The notes beneath the pieces were generated by a model. It was not told where the DNA came from, did not search any database, and saw only the letters and a list, made by a program, of their open reading frames with translations. From Saprospiraceae bacterium UBA7328 (GTDB lineage Bacteria; Bacteroidota; Bacteroidia; Chitinophagales; Saprospiraceae): 64,000 nucleotides of DNA. Below, piece after piece: positions 26,488-36,758 of the stretch. Positions within the stretch are counted from its first letter, which is position 1. Every line of letters starts with the position of its first letter. The stretch spans positions 7,863-71,862 of the forward strand of contig DKPS01000192.1 of assembly GCA_002471345.1 (NCBI GenBank), written 5' to 3'. A program made the translations under genes and the position numbers.

Positions 26488-29400
26488 TTAATCACTATCC
26501 GCTTCTGCTAATACTACTCTCTTCCTATTATCATCCGGATTTCTATCTATAAGGATATTGATTGGATCTATTCCGGCCTTTGTGGGCTTTTCATTTACGA
26601 CAACTTGAAAGGTCATTTCCTCTTGATTAATTTTATGTTTTTGCAAATAAATCAGCTTATCCTCTCCATCTTCATCTTGAGTATATATTCCTATGTCTAT
26701 CCAGTCGTTAACCGGTATTTTAGTCTCATTTCCTAAGCTGTCTGCTTGATATTTTATAGAAGACGCATCAATATTCACAATGTACTTACCATCTCGCTCT
26801 TCATATGTAGCCTCTTTAGTTCTATTCTCAAAGAGAGTAATTTTTTCAAATAAATCCGATACGATGTACTGGAGGCTATCAGGTGTAACTTTTCTGAATT
26901 CCTCCAGATATACATCAGAAGTGATATATCGATCTTCTTTATAGGCCCACTTATCAATGATCCTTCGCAGTGCAACATTTACACTATCCTCACTGATATA
27001 ATCTTGTAACGCATACATAATCAAAGAACCTTTTCTGTAATGAATATACCCTTGGCCTTCTACATGATCCAAAGGTTGTTCTTTTTTGCTTTCAGTTGCC
27101 CTGCCTCTTAGATATCTATCTAATTCTAATTCTAAAAACTTCTGGATAATCTCTGGTTTAAACTCTTGCTTCATAACCATCAAAGCAGAATATTGAGACA
27201 TAGTTTCTGATGACATGGCATTACCCTGTACATCGGCTTCTGTGACCTGATGCGCCCACCATTGATGAGCTATCTCATGAGCAGTGACATAGAAAGGTAT
27301 GTCTACATCTTCTTTACCGACATCTAACATAAACCCAATATCCTCACTGAATGGCACAGTATTACTAAATGATTGAGCAAATGATCTATATCTTGGAAAC
27401 TCCATTATACGGAGCTGCCTGTACTGATAAGGACTAAAGTTAGTAGTGAAATAATCCAGAGATTTTTTCATGCTCTTTAGCATATTATCTACATTATAAT
27501 CATGCCCTTTATGGTAATAGATTTCCAAATTAACATCTTGGTTACCATCGCTCCATTTGTCACTTATGATTTCATATTCTGCAGATACCATACTATAGAA
27601 ATTTAGTATTGGAACATCCATTTTGTAATGAAAATATCTTCTTCCATCTTCTTCCCATTCCCTTTGAAGATAGCCCGGTGCTATGGCTATTTGCTCAGGT
27701 GAAGTACTCATTATTATTTCAAAATCAATACGATCAGATGTTCCGCCTAATAAGTTTTCTGTGATTGCCTGAGGATCATCTCTTGGTCGCATTCTTTCCT
27801 TTTCTGGCAAGTCATTGTCCTTTCTATCATCATCACCTCCTAATTCTAATCTGCTCTGATACCCAAATGTAGGGAAGTAAGTATTATTGAAAAATGTACC
27901 ATTATGGAGAACTTCTGTATTAGATCCACTTTCTACAAATCCAACTGTACTATAGTTCGTAACAAAGTCCATTTTAATACTATCCCCAGGTGCAATTGGA
28001 GAAACAAGATTGTATATAGTAAACTTGAATTTATCCCATTGTTCTTCTACTTCCACAGGCACATTGAATTCTACTTTGCTTTGAATCTCTTTCTCCGATC
28101 GTAACTGGAGATATAACTTGTCAATAGGTTGATCTGACTTATTCTTAAGAATATAATTTCCTTTAGCCACGAAATCTCTGTTCTCAGGAAAGACATCCAC
28201 TTCTACATAAGTACCCACTATTTTCAGTAAAGGTTCTCCTTCGTACTTTTTAAGAGACTTTTCATATTCTGCTTGATCTGCATTGGTATCATCTGAGTTC
28301 TGATATTCATTAAGAATATTAGTATTGTAATAGATGTACGCACCTGCTCCTCCAAAAAGAAATAAAGACATCAAAGCAAGAATAGCCATTCCCTTATTCC
28401 ATCTTAATCTCCCCAATTTGAATCTTGTCTTCAGTGCTGTCTCAGCACCCCTGACTGTAAAGAATAAGACCATTGTAAAAAGCACTAATGCAAAACCTAA
28501 CCAATAGCTACTAAACCAATTAAATGGTTGGAAATAATGTCCAAACCCATTCATATCAGAATACCTTCCTAATGATCCGGAGGCAAAATTTAACATATTA
28601 TGCTCCCATCCCAGTTGGCTCAATACTAGTGTGCCGACAAAGAATACCACCATCATGGAATGACCAATGAATTTGTGATTGACCATTGTATGCATGAAAA
28701 AACCTAAAAAAGCAAACAAGACCCAATTCGATAGGTCATCTATGAAAAGTGATTTGAAATAGACAGGCAATTCATAATTAGTAAATCCCATCATCGTCTG
28801 CGCCGTGATACCCACTAATCCTAAAGCAAAAAGCATAACAACAAATACCAGAATAAGTGCCAAAAATTTTCCAATTAGTGATACATAATTGGTATAGGGC
28901 ATAGCATCGTATATGAGATTTATTTTTACATCTCTTTCTTTCCATATCAATTCTCCTGAGTACAGTACAGTTATGATGAAAAAGAAAATATTAAAATCAG
29001 AAAGTAGCCCTAAAACTCTATAAGTAGAAGGATATACATCTACATCATACATGCCTCCTAACCCAAAGAAGAAACCAGCAGCAGTGAATAGTATTCCACC
29101 AATGACTAATGCCAAAAACGTATACTGATTAGTAAGCCATTTGAAGTAAAACCCTGCAAGATTAGTAATCTGTTCTAAGCTGGTCCCAAATCCTGAATAC
29201 TGAGTTACTTTAGGTATTTCAACTGCTGCGGCTATTACATCTGATGATCCCCTTGTCACCTCTGCCTTCTTAACTTTTTTACCTTTTCCAGAGATAAGAT
29301 TAAAATTGAATTTCCAAAAAGTAAATAGCAATGCTACTAAAGCAATTCCCACCCACAATAATCGATTCCAAAGTACTAAGCCAGTGAGTCCTACTGTTTG

Positions 29401-30090
29401 GCTATTTTGTTCAGCTACTGTCCAATATCTAGTGACATGACCATTCGTATTTATCCCAAATGGGTCAAGAAGTGCCCCCAGATTTTGATTGTCCCAACTC
29501 TCCATAAGTTCACTAGTAATAGCATAAAAGATGAAGAGAAATATGCCCTGAATGTATACCACCAATATTTTTCTACTCAAAGTGCCACTTGCAAAAAAGA
29601 GGCAAGACATGATGAAAATGTTAGGTAAAACGTAGACAAGGAACGGCTTTACCATATGCCCCAAATTATAAGGCAGGAGGTTCTCTTGATCAATCCATGG
29701 CATTAAGTATCCTAATGCCATACCAAAAAATATTCCAGTAAAAATGAGGACGTTTACCAAAAGTGATCCTAAAAATCTTCCTCCGAGATATTGAGTTTTA
29801 GTAATCGGAGCGGTGAACATCATAGACGCTGTATTATTGTTAAAGTCTCTCAAAATGGGCTGGCCCATTATCGATGAGGCCAGTATTAATCCAGGAATGA
29901 CTGACAGTATAATCTGAAAAAAGGATATTGTCGTTGGAGCATTCTCTTTTACCTGTCCAGCACCTCCACCTACTTGGATGACATCAGTGGTGATAGCGCT
30001 AAATGACATCAGAAAAAGTATAGCAAAATATATATACGTTTCAGGTCTTTTAAGCCTGTATTTGATTTCAAATTTTAATATTTCTAACAT
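26488..30090 (-). CDS. ABC-2 permease fused to M1-family aminopeptidase
   Basis: A 1200-residue fusion. The N-terminal half has about a dozen membrane segments in two ABC-2 permease-like sets (1-580). The rest is an extracytoplasmic M1 peptidase with the zinc motif HEIAHQWWAH (938-942 is HEIAH) and the third ligand Glu in NAMSSETMSQY; the C-terminal region is beta-rich. The domain pairing is known in Bacteroidota and elsewhere but its substrate is not. The ATPase that should power it lies directly upstream (30134-31018). The gene ends at a strong terminator. Confidence 0.93.
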   Translation of the reverse strand: MLEILKFEIKYRLKRPETYIYFAILFLMSFSAITTDVIQVGGGAGQVKENAPTTISFFQIILSVIPGLILASSIMGQPILRDFNNNTASMMFTAPITKTQYLGGRFLGSLLVNVLIFTGIFFGMALGYLMPWIDQENLLPYNLGHMVKPFLVYVLPNIFIMSCLFFASGTLSRKILVVYIQGIFLFIFYAITSELMESWDNQNLGALLDPFGINTNGHVTRYWTVAEQNSQTVGLTGLVLWNRLLWVGIALVALLFTFWKFNFNLISGKGKKVKKAEVTRGSSDVIAAAVEIPKVTQYSGFGTSLEQITNLAGFYFKWLTNQYTFLALVIGGILFTAAGFFFGLGGMYDVDVYPSTYRVLGLLSDFNIFFFIITVLYSGELIWKERDVKINLIYDAMPYTNYVSLIGKFLALILVFVVMLFALGLVGITAQTMMGFTNYELPVYFKSLFIDDLSNWVLFAFLGFFMHTMVNHKFIGHSMMVVFFVGTLVLSQLGWEHNMLNFASGSLGRYSDMNGFGHYFQPFNWFSSYWLGFALVLFTMVLFFTVRGAETALKTRFKLGRLRWNKGMAILALMSLFLFGGAGAYIYYNTNILNEYQNSDDTNADQAEYEKSLKKYEGEPLLKIVGTYVEVDVFPENRDFVAKGNYILKNKSDQPIDKLYLQLRSEKEIQSKVEFNVPVEVEEQWDKFKFTIYNLVSPIAPGDSIKMDFVTNYSTVGFVESGSNTEVLHNGTFFNNTYFPTFGYQSRLELGGDDDRKDNDLPEKERMRPRDDPQAITENLLGGTSDRIDFEIIMSTSPEQIAIAPGYLQREWEEDGRRYFHYKMDVPILNFYSMVSAEYEIISDKWSDGNQDVNLEIYYHKGHDYNVDNMLKSMKKSLDYFTTNFSPYQYRQLRIMEFPRYRSFAQSFSNTVPFSEDIGFMLDVGKEDVDIPFYVTAHEIAHQWWAHQVTEADVQGNAMSSETMSQYSALMVMKQEFKPEIIQKFLELELDRYLRGRATESKKEQPLDHVEGQGYIHYRKGSLIMYALQDYISEDSVNVALRRIIDKWAYKEDRYITSDVYLEEFRKVTPDSLQYIVSDLFEKITLFENRTKEATYEERDGKYIVNIDASSIKYQADSLGNETKIPVNDWIDIGIYTQDEDGEDKLIYLQKHKINQEEMTFQVVVNEKPTKAGIDPINILIDRNPDDNRKRVVLAEADSD

Positions 30091-30133
30091 GCTTTTTGAA
30101 TTTTTACTTATTTAATAAAAATGGGAGTAGTGC

Positions 30134-31018
30134 TTAAGCGACCTTCTCCTTTTTACCAAAAAGCTCTGAGAAATAAACATCTTCTAAATCAGGAGTTACA
30201 GCAGTAAAACCGCTATCTGGCTTAGAGTCACTCATGACATGAATAAAAGGTTTGCCAGCACTTCTTTTTTTAGAAATAACATTGAGAGTGGACTCATATT
30301 GAGTGAGTTCATCTTTTGTGACTTGACGTCTCCAAATTTTCCCTTTTATATTCTTAAGTGCATCAGTTGGAGTGCCTGAGAGTAATACTTCGCCTTCATT
30401 AATCACTGCCATGTTAGTGCATAACTCTTTTACATCTTCTACAATATGGGTAGAGAGGATTACAACTGTATTTTCACCAAGATCACTCAGTAAATTGAGG
30501 AATCGGTTTCTTTCTGCAGGATCAAGACCTGCTGTGGGTTCATCTACTATGATCAGTTGTGGATTAGCTAGAAGTGCCTGTGCAATTCCAAATCTTTGCT
30601 TCATACCTCCAGAATATCCTCCGAGGTTCTTCTTCCGATGATCATATAGATTCGTTTTATGAAGAAGAGCATGTACAACTTCCTTTCGTTCCCTATTGTC
30701 AGTTATTCCTTTAAGAACTGCCAAATGATTGAGCAATGTCTCTGCTCCTATACGAGGATATACTCCAAATTCTTGGGGTAGGTATCCCAAAATCTCTCTC
30801 ACCCTATCTTTCTGAGTCAACACATCAATATCTCCTAGTCTAATGGTGCCTTCATCTGGTTCTTGCAAAGTAGCAATAGTCCTCATCAATGTAGATTTTC
30901 CAGCACCATTTGGCCCTAAAAGACCGAACATACCTTGAGGTATGGAGAGGTTTACGTTTTTGAGTGCTTGTACGCCGTTTGCATAAGTTTTAGATAGATT
31001 GTTAATATCGAGGATCAT
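30134..31018 (-). CDS. ABC transporter ATP-binding protein for the ABC-2/M1 system
   Basis: A 294-residue ABC ATPase with Walker A LLGPNGAGKST, Q-loop LPQEFGVYP, signature GGYSGGMKQR, Walker B LIIVDEPTAGLD and H-loop STHIVEDV. After about residue 220 comes an extension ending in DLEDVYFSELFG. This is the DrrA/CcmA-like group that pairs with ABC-2 permeases; the fused permease/peptidase gene follows 43 nt downstream, so the two form one transporter. Confidence 0.94.
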   Translation of the reverse strand: MILDINNLSKTYANGVQALKNVNLSIPQGMFGLLGPNGAGKSTLMRTIATLQEPDEGTIRLGDIDVLTQKDRVREILGYLPQEFGVYPRIGAETLLNHLAVLKGITDNRERKEVVHALLHKTNLYDHRKKNLGGYSGGMKQRFGIAQALLANPQLIIVDEPTAGLDPAERNRFLNLLSDLGENTVVILSTHIVEDVKELCTNMAVINEGEVLLSGTPTDALKNIKGKIWRRQVTKDELTQYESTLNVISKKRSAGKPFIHVMSDSKPDSGFTAVTPDLEDVYFSELFGKKEKVA

Positions 31019-31637
31019 AGTGACACTAGTTTTTCTTTAGTGAAAAGGAATTATTAAGAACAAATGGTTGCATAGTTGAGACTGAAGTTGGGGATAATAC
31101 TTCAGTTAGAATAGAAAAAACATTGAAATAATGGGAGAAATGAACAACTATAAGAATTATATTGATTAAAATGAATATGAAGACTAATAATAATTACTCT
31201 TTTCATTTACACAAATGAGAGTAGTTACGCAAAAATAATCTTCACACTGTTATTGATATACTTCCAGCAATCCAAAAATTAATAATACTTTATAATCAAT
31301 GCATTATAATTAGAGAGTACAAATAAGGTACAATGTTAGTCTAAACTTCCAGTAATTGAGGTCTCGCTATAGTGAGTGGTATAGCCTATAAAGTTTTTTT
31401 GTACATGTTTCTTTAAAGAAATTATTTGTATGTTTTATCAGTGATCTGGTAAATCATATTAGAGCGCCATTTTTATAAAATTACATCACTTCCCTGTACC
31501 ATTATATTATCACATTGCGCAGCAGACACATTGCCAACCTTAATTTTATCTGCAATCTCGTCCATCCCAATATGAAATAATGCGACTTCCTTCAATACTA
31601 ATTTCAACTTTCATGCTGTTCTTCCGTTTACCCTATT
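31019..31637. other. Intergenic region with one weak hairpin
   Basis: A 619-nt gap between divergent genes. The only structure I noticed is GCTATA (31366-31371) paired with TATAGC (31380-31385), followed nine bases later by seven T residues (31394-31400), a weak terminator candidate on the plus strand. A -7-like TATTTTTG on the minus strand (31237-31230) lies 212 nt from the ABC gene and has no -33 partner. No coding frame is convincing. Confidence 0.4.
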
Positions 31638-32411
31638 ATGAAAAACGACAAGACTATCCTGTTTGCTATCATAGGCTTTATTATCATGTTTGTCCTTTAT
31701 GGATTGAGTTCCTCTGGATATCTAGGGGATAGCCCAGTAGGTCAGACTGCATCATATGTGAATCCTTTAATAGTACCAGCTGGTTATGCTTTTTCGATTT
31801 GGAGCATAATATATCTAGGTTTGATCGTATTCCCATTTTATCAGTGGAAACAAGGCGATAGAACTAGTATTCAATGGCAAAAAGTCAGAGTTCTTTATTC
31901 CATAAATGTAATATTGAACGGAGTATGGCTTGCATTTGCCTCATATAGTTGGCTTATACTTTCAGTTATAGTTATAGTGGGGATGCTTATTACCTTGTAC
32001 ATGATAACTGAGCAATTGATCAGAATCGAGCAAGAGGGGCAGCCTCTTAATTATTGGATTGAGAAATTAGTATTCAGTATTTATTTCGCTTGGATTACTT
32101 TGGCGACGGTATTAAATGTGAGTTCTGCATTATCTTTTTATAAATGGAATGGCTTTGGAATTTCCGAAGTCATGTGGTCTTATATTATTCTTCCAATAGT
32201 AGCTATTATTGCTGGGTTCGTAGTAAAAAAATATCGAAGCCTACCCTATGCAGCTGTGGTTATCTGGGCATTTATGGCTATTGTTGTAAAACATTGGGAA
32301 ACACTCGAATCCTTATCTTATTTGGCAGTTTCAATTGCTTTAATATATTTTATTTACATACTTAATGATCTACGTTTAAGGCCTGCTAGCAAGAACTTCT
32401 CACCATTCTAA
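31638..32411 (+). CDS. TspO/MBR-like membrane protein
   Basis: A 257-residue protein with about eight membrane segments. The stretch NPLIVPAGYAFSIWSIIYL near residue 50 matches the tryptophan-rich TspO/MBR family, in the longer version common in Bacteroidota (about 250 residues against 160 for classical TspO). TspO proteins bind porphyrins and other hydrophobic ligands; a sensory or transport role here is inferred. The next gene, a symporter, starts 64 nt downstream but has its own promoter-like sequence. Confidence 0.75.
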   Translation: MKNDKTILFAIIGFIIMFVLYGLSSSGYLGDSPVGQTASYVNPLIVPAGYAFSIWSIIYLGLIVFPFYQWKQGDRTSIQWQKVRVLYSINVILNGVWLAFASYSWLILSVIVIVGMLITLYMITEQLIRIEQEGQPLNYWIEKLVFSIYFAWITLATVLNVSSALSFYKWNGFGISEVMWSYIILPIVAIIAGFVVKKYRSLPYAAVVIWAFMAIVVKHWETLESLSYLAVSIALIYFIYILNDLRLRPASKNFSPF

Positions 32412-32444
32412 TGCCATAACTTAAAAAGTTTGAATTAGAATCTG

Positions 32445-32471
32445 TTGCAATCATACGATTGCCCATATTTG
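32445..32471 (+). promoter_or_regulatory. Promoter with overlapping palindrome before the symporter
   Basis: TTG at 32445-32447 and CATATTTG at 32464-32471 (7 of 8 to TAnnTTTG), spaced 16 bp. A palindrome GCAATC-atac-GATTGC at 32447-32462 fills the space between the two boxes, a typical repressor position. The -7 box ends 4 nt before the ATG at 32476. Confidence 0.45.
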
Positions 32472-32475
32472 CAAT

Positions 32476-33975
32476 ATGGAGAATACACTTTCAGCTGGAA
32501 CAATTATAGCCGTAATCATAGCCTATTTTGTTGGATTAATTGTCATTTCATATTTTACTGGAAAGGACAGTTCTAATGATACCTTCTTTAGAGCGAACAG
32601 AAGTTCTCCATGGTTTCTTGTGGCTTATGGTATGATTGGAGCAACACTGAGTGGAGTCACACTCATATCTATCCCTGGTGCTGTAGGGGCAGAAGGTCTT
32701 AATATGGACTTCAGCTATATGCAGATGGTATTTGGTTATATGGTGGGATATACCATAATTGCTCTTATACTGATGCCACTGTACTACAAGATGAATCTCA
32801 CTACTATTTATGAATATCTAAAAGACAGGTATGGAATTGTAGCATATAAAACTGGCTCATTTTATTTTCTAATTTCTAGAGTAGTCGGTGCTTCATTGCG
32901 ACTATACTTAGTGGCCATAGTCCTTCAAAAATTTGTGATGGATAGATTTGGGATCCCTTTTGCTGGAACAGTCGCTATTGCTATTGCCTTGATCTGGGTC
33001 TATACATATAGAGGAGGAATAAAGACAATAGTGTGGACGGATACCATTCAGACCACTTGCATGATACTGGCAGTGGTACTTACTATTTTTGGTATCGCCA
33101 ATGCATTAGATTTAAGCTTTGGAGGATTGATTGGAGAAATGAAAGAAGCGGGTTATACTAAGATGTTTTTCTTTGAAGGAGGATGGGGAGATGCCAATAA
33201 TTTCTTTAAACAATTCATAAGTGGTGCGCTTATCGCAGTCGTCATGACCGGACTTGATCAGGACATGATGCAAAAGAACCTGACATGCAAATCATTAGGG
33301 GATGCCCAAAAGAATATGTTCACTTTTAGTTTTATTCTCATTTTTGCAAATCTTCTTTTTCTCTCTTTAGGGGCACTTCTTTATGTTTATGCCAATGCTA
33401 AAGGAGTCCCTATGCCTGACACGACTGATCTTTTATATCCTACTATTGCCTTAGAATATTTAGGGCCGACTATCGGTATTCTATTCGTATTAGGGTTGAT
33501 AGCAGCTGCATATTCTAGTGCTGATTCTGCGTTGACTTCCCTTACAACTTCTTTTTGTATAGATTTCTTGAATTTTAAAACTTCAGACAATTCTGAAGAG
33601 GACAAAAAACGAACACGAGTAAAAGTACATTTAGGGTTTTCTGTTCTGCTTCTTCTAGTGATCGTAGGCGTAAAGGCTACAGGAAATGATGCTATTATCA
33701 ATCAGTTGTTTGTATATGCTGGTTATACATATGGCCCATTACTTGGACTATTTGCTTTCGGAATGATAACTAACAGAATTGCAAATGATAAATTGATTTT
33801 GCTGATCTGCATCGCGGCTCCTTTACTTTCATACATTATTAACTCTAACTCTCAGTCATGGTTAGGAGGGTTTCAGTTTGGAAGTATGATCATTGCATTA
33901 AATGGGATTTTAACTTTTATTGGTTTGTGGATGATTAGTAAGCAAGGCATGAACACAGAGACGGTGAGGAGTTGA
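32476..33975 (+). CDS. Sodium:solute symporter (SSS family)
   Basis: A 499-residue membrane protein with about 13 membrane segments. SSS-family features are visible: SSPWFLVAYGMIGATLSGVT in the first helices, IYEYLKDRYG, YTYRGGIKTIVWTDTIQT and AAYSSADSALTSLTTSF with the serines that contact Na+ in this family. It imports a solute driven by the sodium gradient; sugars, amino acids and vitamins are all transported by relatives and the substrate cannot be told here. Regulation by a palindrome over its promoter is possible. Confidence 0.93.
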   Translation: MENTLSAGTIIAVIIAYFVGLIVISYFTGKDSSNDTFFRANRSSPWFLVAYGMIGATLSGVTLISIPGAVGAEGLNMDFSYMQMVFGYMVGYTIIALILMPLYYKMNLTTIYEYLKDRYGIVAYKTGSFYFLISRVVGASLRLYLVAIVLQKFVMDRFGIPFAGTVAIAIALIWVYTYRGGIKTIVWTDTIQTTCMILAVVLTIFGIANALDLSFGGLIGEMKEAGYTKMFFFEGGWGDANNFFKQFISGALIAVVMTGLDQDMMQKNLTCKSLGDAQKNMFTFSFILIFANLLFLSLGALLYVYANAKGVPMPDTTDLLYPTIALEYLGPTIGILFVLGLIAAAYSSADSALTSLTTSFCIDFLNFKTSDNSEEDKKRTRVKVHLGFSVLLLLVIVGVKATGNDAIINQLFVYAGYTYGPLLGLFAFGMITNRIANDKLILLICIAAPLLSYIINSNSQSWLGGFQFGSMIIALNGILTFIGLWMISKQGMNTETVRS

Positions 33976-33994
33976 CCTTCTGGACACTGTATGA

Positions 33995-35149
33995 TCAATT
34001 CTTATGAATTATATTCTTCACGTCATTGATCGGTAACTCCTTAATAACATGACCATCTCTACCTTCCATTGTTTTGGCTGCAAAAAGAGAATTCAATATG
34101 GCCTCTTCGGTTGCTTCAATGGTTGCCATGAATAAAGGAGACATAGCATTGTTCTTTAAGAGTTCAATTTTTCGAGATTGAGGCTCACTGTTCGTGATTC
34201 GTACTTTTTCTGAAGTTGATAAAGCTATAACATAGTCCCCACTTCCATTAGATGCTATACCACCAGTTCGGGCTAATCCCATCATAGCTCGTTTAGCCAT
34301 TCTCTCAATATTTCGGGCATCTATAGGAGCATCTGTAATAACAACAATCATACAGGAGCCATCAGCCTGAGCGTCCATTTCATCTTTCAGGTAATATTGG
34401 TTAAGCTTCTCTCCTACTGGAATTCCTCCAATCTGAAGTACTCCTCCAAAATTAGATTGTACTAGAACACCTACTGTATACCCTCCCAATGATTTAGGTA
34501 ATACTCTGGATGAGGTGCCGATACCTCCTTTCCATCCAAAGCAAATCGTTCCAGTCCCAGCACCAACATTTCCTTCTTGTACTGGGCCATTTTTAGCATT
34601 TTTCAAGGCCTCTAAAACGTCATCCTCTGTAACATGACGACCTCTAATATCATTGAGATATCCATCATTAGTTTCTCCCACTACTGCGTTAACCGACCTT
34701 ACATTTTCATTCCCTTCCTTATCTAAAGTATGAGTTATAATAGCATTCATTCCAGTGGCAACATTAAGCGTATTGGTAAGAATTATTGGAGCTTCTATAT
34801 TTCCCAATTCTTTAACTTGACTGATACCAGCTAATTTCCCATATCCATTTCCAACATAAATGGCTGCTGGAACCTTCTCCTGATACATATTACCATCATG
34901 CGGAATAATAGCAGTCACACCGGTTCGAATATCATTTCCTTTGATCAATGTGGTATGCCCTACTTTTAATCCTTTCACATCCGTAATAGCATTAAAATGT
35001 CCCGTATTCAACACACCTAATTCTATTCCATGATCCCTTAATCTATCTTGTGCATATAATTCGGAATCGTATAATAAAGTGAATATTAGAAAAGTGAATA
35101 CCACAAGACTAAGATCGACTCTTGCTCTAAAAAATTGGAATTTAGTCAT
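33995..35149 (-). CDS. P1 family (DmpA-like) peptidase
   Basis: A 384-residue P1/S58 peptidase. RDHGIELGVLNTGHFNAITD and GLKVGHTTLI open the domain; GNVGAGTGTICFGWKGGIGT precedes SSR, where the proenzyme of DmpA-type peptidases cleaves itself to expose the N-terminal nucleophile. The hydrophobic N-terminus (about residues 10-33) suggests export. DmpA-like enzymes are aminopeptidases acting on D- or beta-amino acid peptides; the exact specificity is open. It stands in a minus-strand run with the rhomboid gene, 61 nt apart. Confidence 0.92.
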   Translation of the reverse strand: MTKFQFFRARVDLSLVVFTFLIFTLLYDSELYAQDRLRDHGIELGVLNTGHFNAITDVKGLKVGHTTLIKGNDIRTGVTAIIPHDGNMYQEKVPAAIYVGNGYGKLAGISQVKELGNIEAPIILTNTLNVATGMNAIITHTLDKEGNENVRSVNAVVGETNDGYLNDIRGRHVTEDDVLEALKNAKNGPVQEGNVGAGTGTICFGWKGGIGTSSRVLPKSLGGYTVGVLVQSNFGGVLQIGGIPVGEKLNQYYLKDEMDAQADGSCMIVVITDAPIDARNIERMAKRAMMGLARTGGIASNGSGDYVIALSTSEKVRITNSEPQSRKIELLKNNAMSPLFMATIEATEEAILNSLFAAKTMEGRDGHVIKELPINDVKNIIHKN

Positions 35150-35210
35150 ATGCTAAAGGTATGAAAAGACAAAATAGAATAATGATGAATGATATTATCA
35201 GAGAAGGATT

Positions 35211-35879
35211 TTAGATATCTAATTGCTCTCTCCTACGCTGTTCTCTTGTTTTTTCAAAAGCATCTCTTGGAAGAAAATATTCGGGAGGGCCTTCAGATGC
35301 CCAAGGATCTTTCTTTTTTTCGTCTATTTCAATGCTATTCTTGAATAAAAATGCCACGAGAATTCCCACTAATCCTCCAATAAGATGGCTCTCCCATGAG
35401 ATACCTGGTTGATTAGGTAACACACCCAAGAAGTAACCACTATAAAGCGTAGTTACAATAAGTGCTAATACAACTGATTTTAAATTTCTTCTGAAAATTC
35501 CAGTCCAAAATACAAATGAAACCAAACCATATACCACTCCACTAGCTCCTATGTGATATACATGAGTACGAGCAAAGGCCCAAACTCCTATGCCCGTAAG
35601 AAGATAAATGAGCATTATACTACTAAATGCAACCCTTTTATAAAAAAACAAGATCATGAAAAGCATCACAAAGAGTGGTATCGAGTTAGAAAACAAATGA
35701 TGTATGCTTCCATGTATAAATGGGGATAGAAAAATACCTTTCAATCCACTAAAGGAACGCGGATACACTCCATACATACTCAATCTCATTCCAGAAAGTA
35801 TGGTGAAGAGATGCACCATCCAAAGGATGCCTACTGAATAAATAGGTACTCTCAAAGAAGTCATTAAAGCTTTCTTCAT
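35211..35879 (-). CDS. Rhomboid-family intramembrane serine protease
   Basis: A 222-residue rhomboid with about six membrane segments. Catalytic Ser113 in GASGVVYG and His165 in SHLIGGLVG are both present, as is the HLFSNSIPLF stretch with the oxyanion-side His/Asn. The C-terminal tail is charged and cytoplasmic (DEKKKDPWASEGPPEY). It cleaves membrane-protein substrates within the bilayer; the substrate is unknown. Its neighbour upstream is a soluble protein of unknown function, 20 nt away on the same strand, so they may be cotranscribed. Confidence 0.93.
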   Translation of the reverse strand: MKKALMTSLRVPIYSVGILWMVHLFTILSGMRLSMYGVYPRSFSGLKGIFLSPFIHGSIHHLFSNSIPLFVMLFMILFFYKRVAFSSIMLIYLLTGIGVWAFARTHVYHIGASGVVYGLVSFVFWTGIFRRNLKSVVLALIVTTLYSGYFLGVLPNQPGISWESHLIGGLVGILVAFLFKNSIEIDEKKKDPWASEGPPEYFLPRDAFEKTREQRRREQLDI

Positions 35880-35899
35880 ATTGATGTCTTCCGCTATGC

Positions 35900-36640
35900 C
35901 TAAGAGAGGTATTTTCTTTTTATCAATTTTATAAATTCGATAGCTTTCTCCTTTTTATCGACATGACTCCATTTGTACTTGGCAGCTACCTCTGTTTTAA
36001 GATATTTGCTTGCTTCTTCAAAGTTGTGGAAATAGTTGAGTTTAGACGCCACATAATTAAAGTCCTGCTGATCTTTATTGAAAAGCAGATTTATCATCAG
36101 TAGCTTTTCATTTATACCCATAGCCTTTGTAATATCAGAAATTGGAGTCTGACTAAATCTATAATCTGACTTATCAAGAACAGAAGAGTCAAAAAGATTT
36201 TCGATTTCAGGTGCTACAGAAACAGATGGAGATGTATTTGATGATGTTGCCGTTGTTGATGAAGGTTCAGCTGATCCTAAAATACCTTGTACACCATTTG
36301 ATGTCGGAGTATGAGGCTCTATATTATCAAAAGATGCATCCACTTCTTCTAACTCGTCTCTTAAAACTGATTTTTTTGGTTTTTTTATGAGGTCTACTTT
36401 TGCTTCAGGTATAGGTTGAAATACTGTTTCCGGTTTTTCTTTCTTTTTTGAAATTTGATCCAATGATTTCTTATGCTTTTTGCCTTTTTTAGAAGGTAGG
36501 TCTAAAACAGATTCATACAGCTCTTTTACATAGTCCAGTAAAAGATCTTTCTCAATTTTGCTTATTTCATCACCAAGCTCTAAACTTTGATAAAGACTAT
36601 TTATTTTTTTAAGTACTACTTTTGATTTTGCCAGATCCAT
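35900..36640 (-). CDS. Soluble protein of unknown function
   Basis: A 246-residue protein. The N-terminal 60 residues are helical (LLLDYVKELYESVLDL); residues about 60-150 are low-complexity, lysine-, serine- and threonine-rich and probably disordered; the C-terminal 90 residues form a compact helical domain (SDITKAMGINEKLLMINLLF ... YVASKLNYF). Proteins with this arrangement occur in other Bacteroidota without assigned function. No signal peptide or membrane segment is visible. It is divergent from thymidine kinase with 118 nt between starts. Confidence 0.8.
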   Translation of the reverse strand: MDLAKSKVVLKKINSLYQSLELGDEISKIEKDLLLDYVKELYESVLDLPSKKGKKHKKSLDQISKKKEKPETVFQPIPEAKVDLIKKPKKSVLRDELEEVDASFDNIEPHTPTSNGVQGILGSAEPSSTTATSSNTSPSVSVAPEIENLFDSSVLDKSDYRFSQTPISDITKAMGINEKLLMINLLFNKDQQDFNYVASKLNYFHNFEEASKYLKTEVAAKYKWSHVDKKEKAIEFIKLIKRKYLS

Positions 36641-36758
36641 ATTGCCGCTTACCTTTAGTTTTTTTGTTTGTTGAGTTTATTGGATGGTTTTATCTTAAGA
36701 TACCATTCCTATGTTTTAAAACTTTAAAGAGATCATAAAAATTATTCAATTGCCCTAG

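Noticed and set aside
26488-30090. Fused ABC-2 permease/M1 aminopeptidase as a chance gene fusion
   Set aside because: The same fusion with an adjacent ATPase is known from other bacteria; it is unusual but not new.
31366-31400. Hairpin with a downstream T run in the 31.0-31.6 kb gap as a small RNA terminator
   Set aside because: The stem is only 6 bp, the T run starts nine bases later, and no promoter or conserved RNA is visible upstream.
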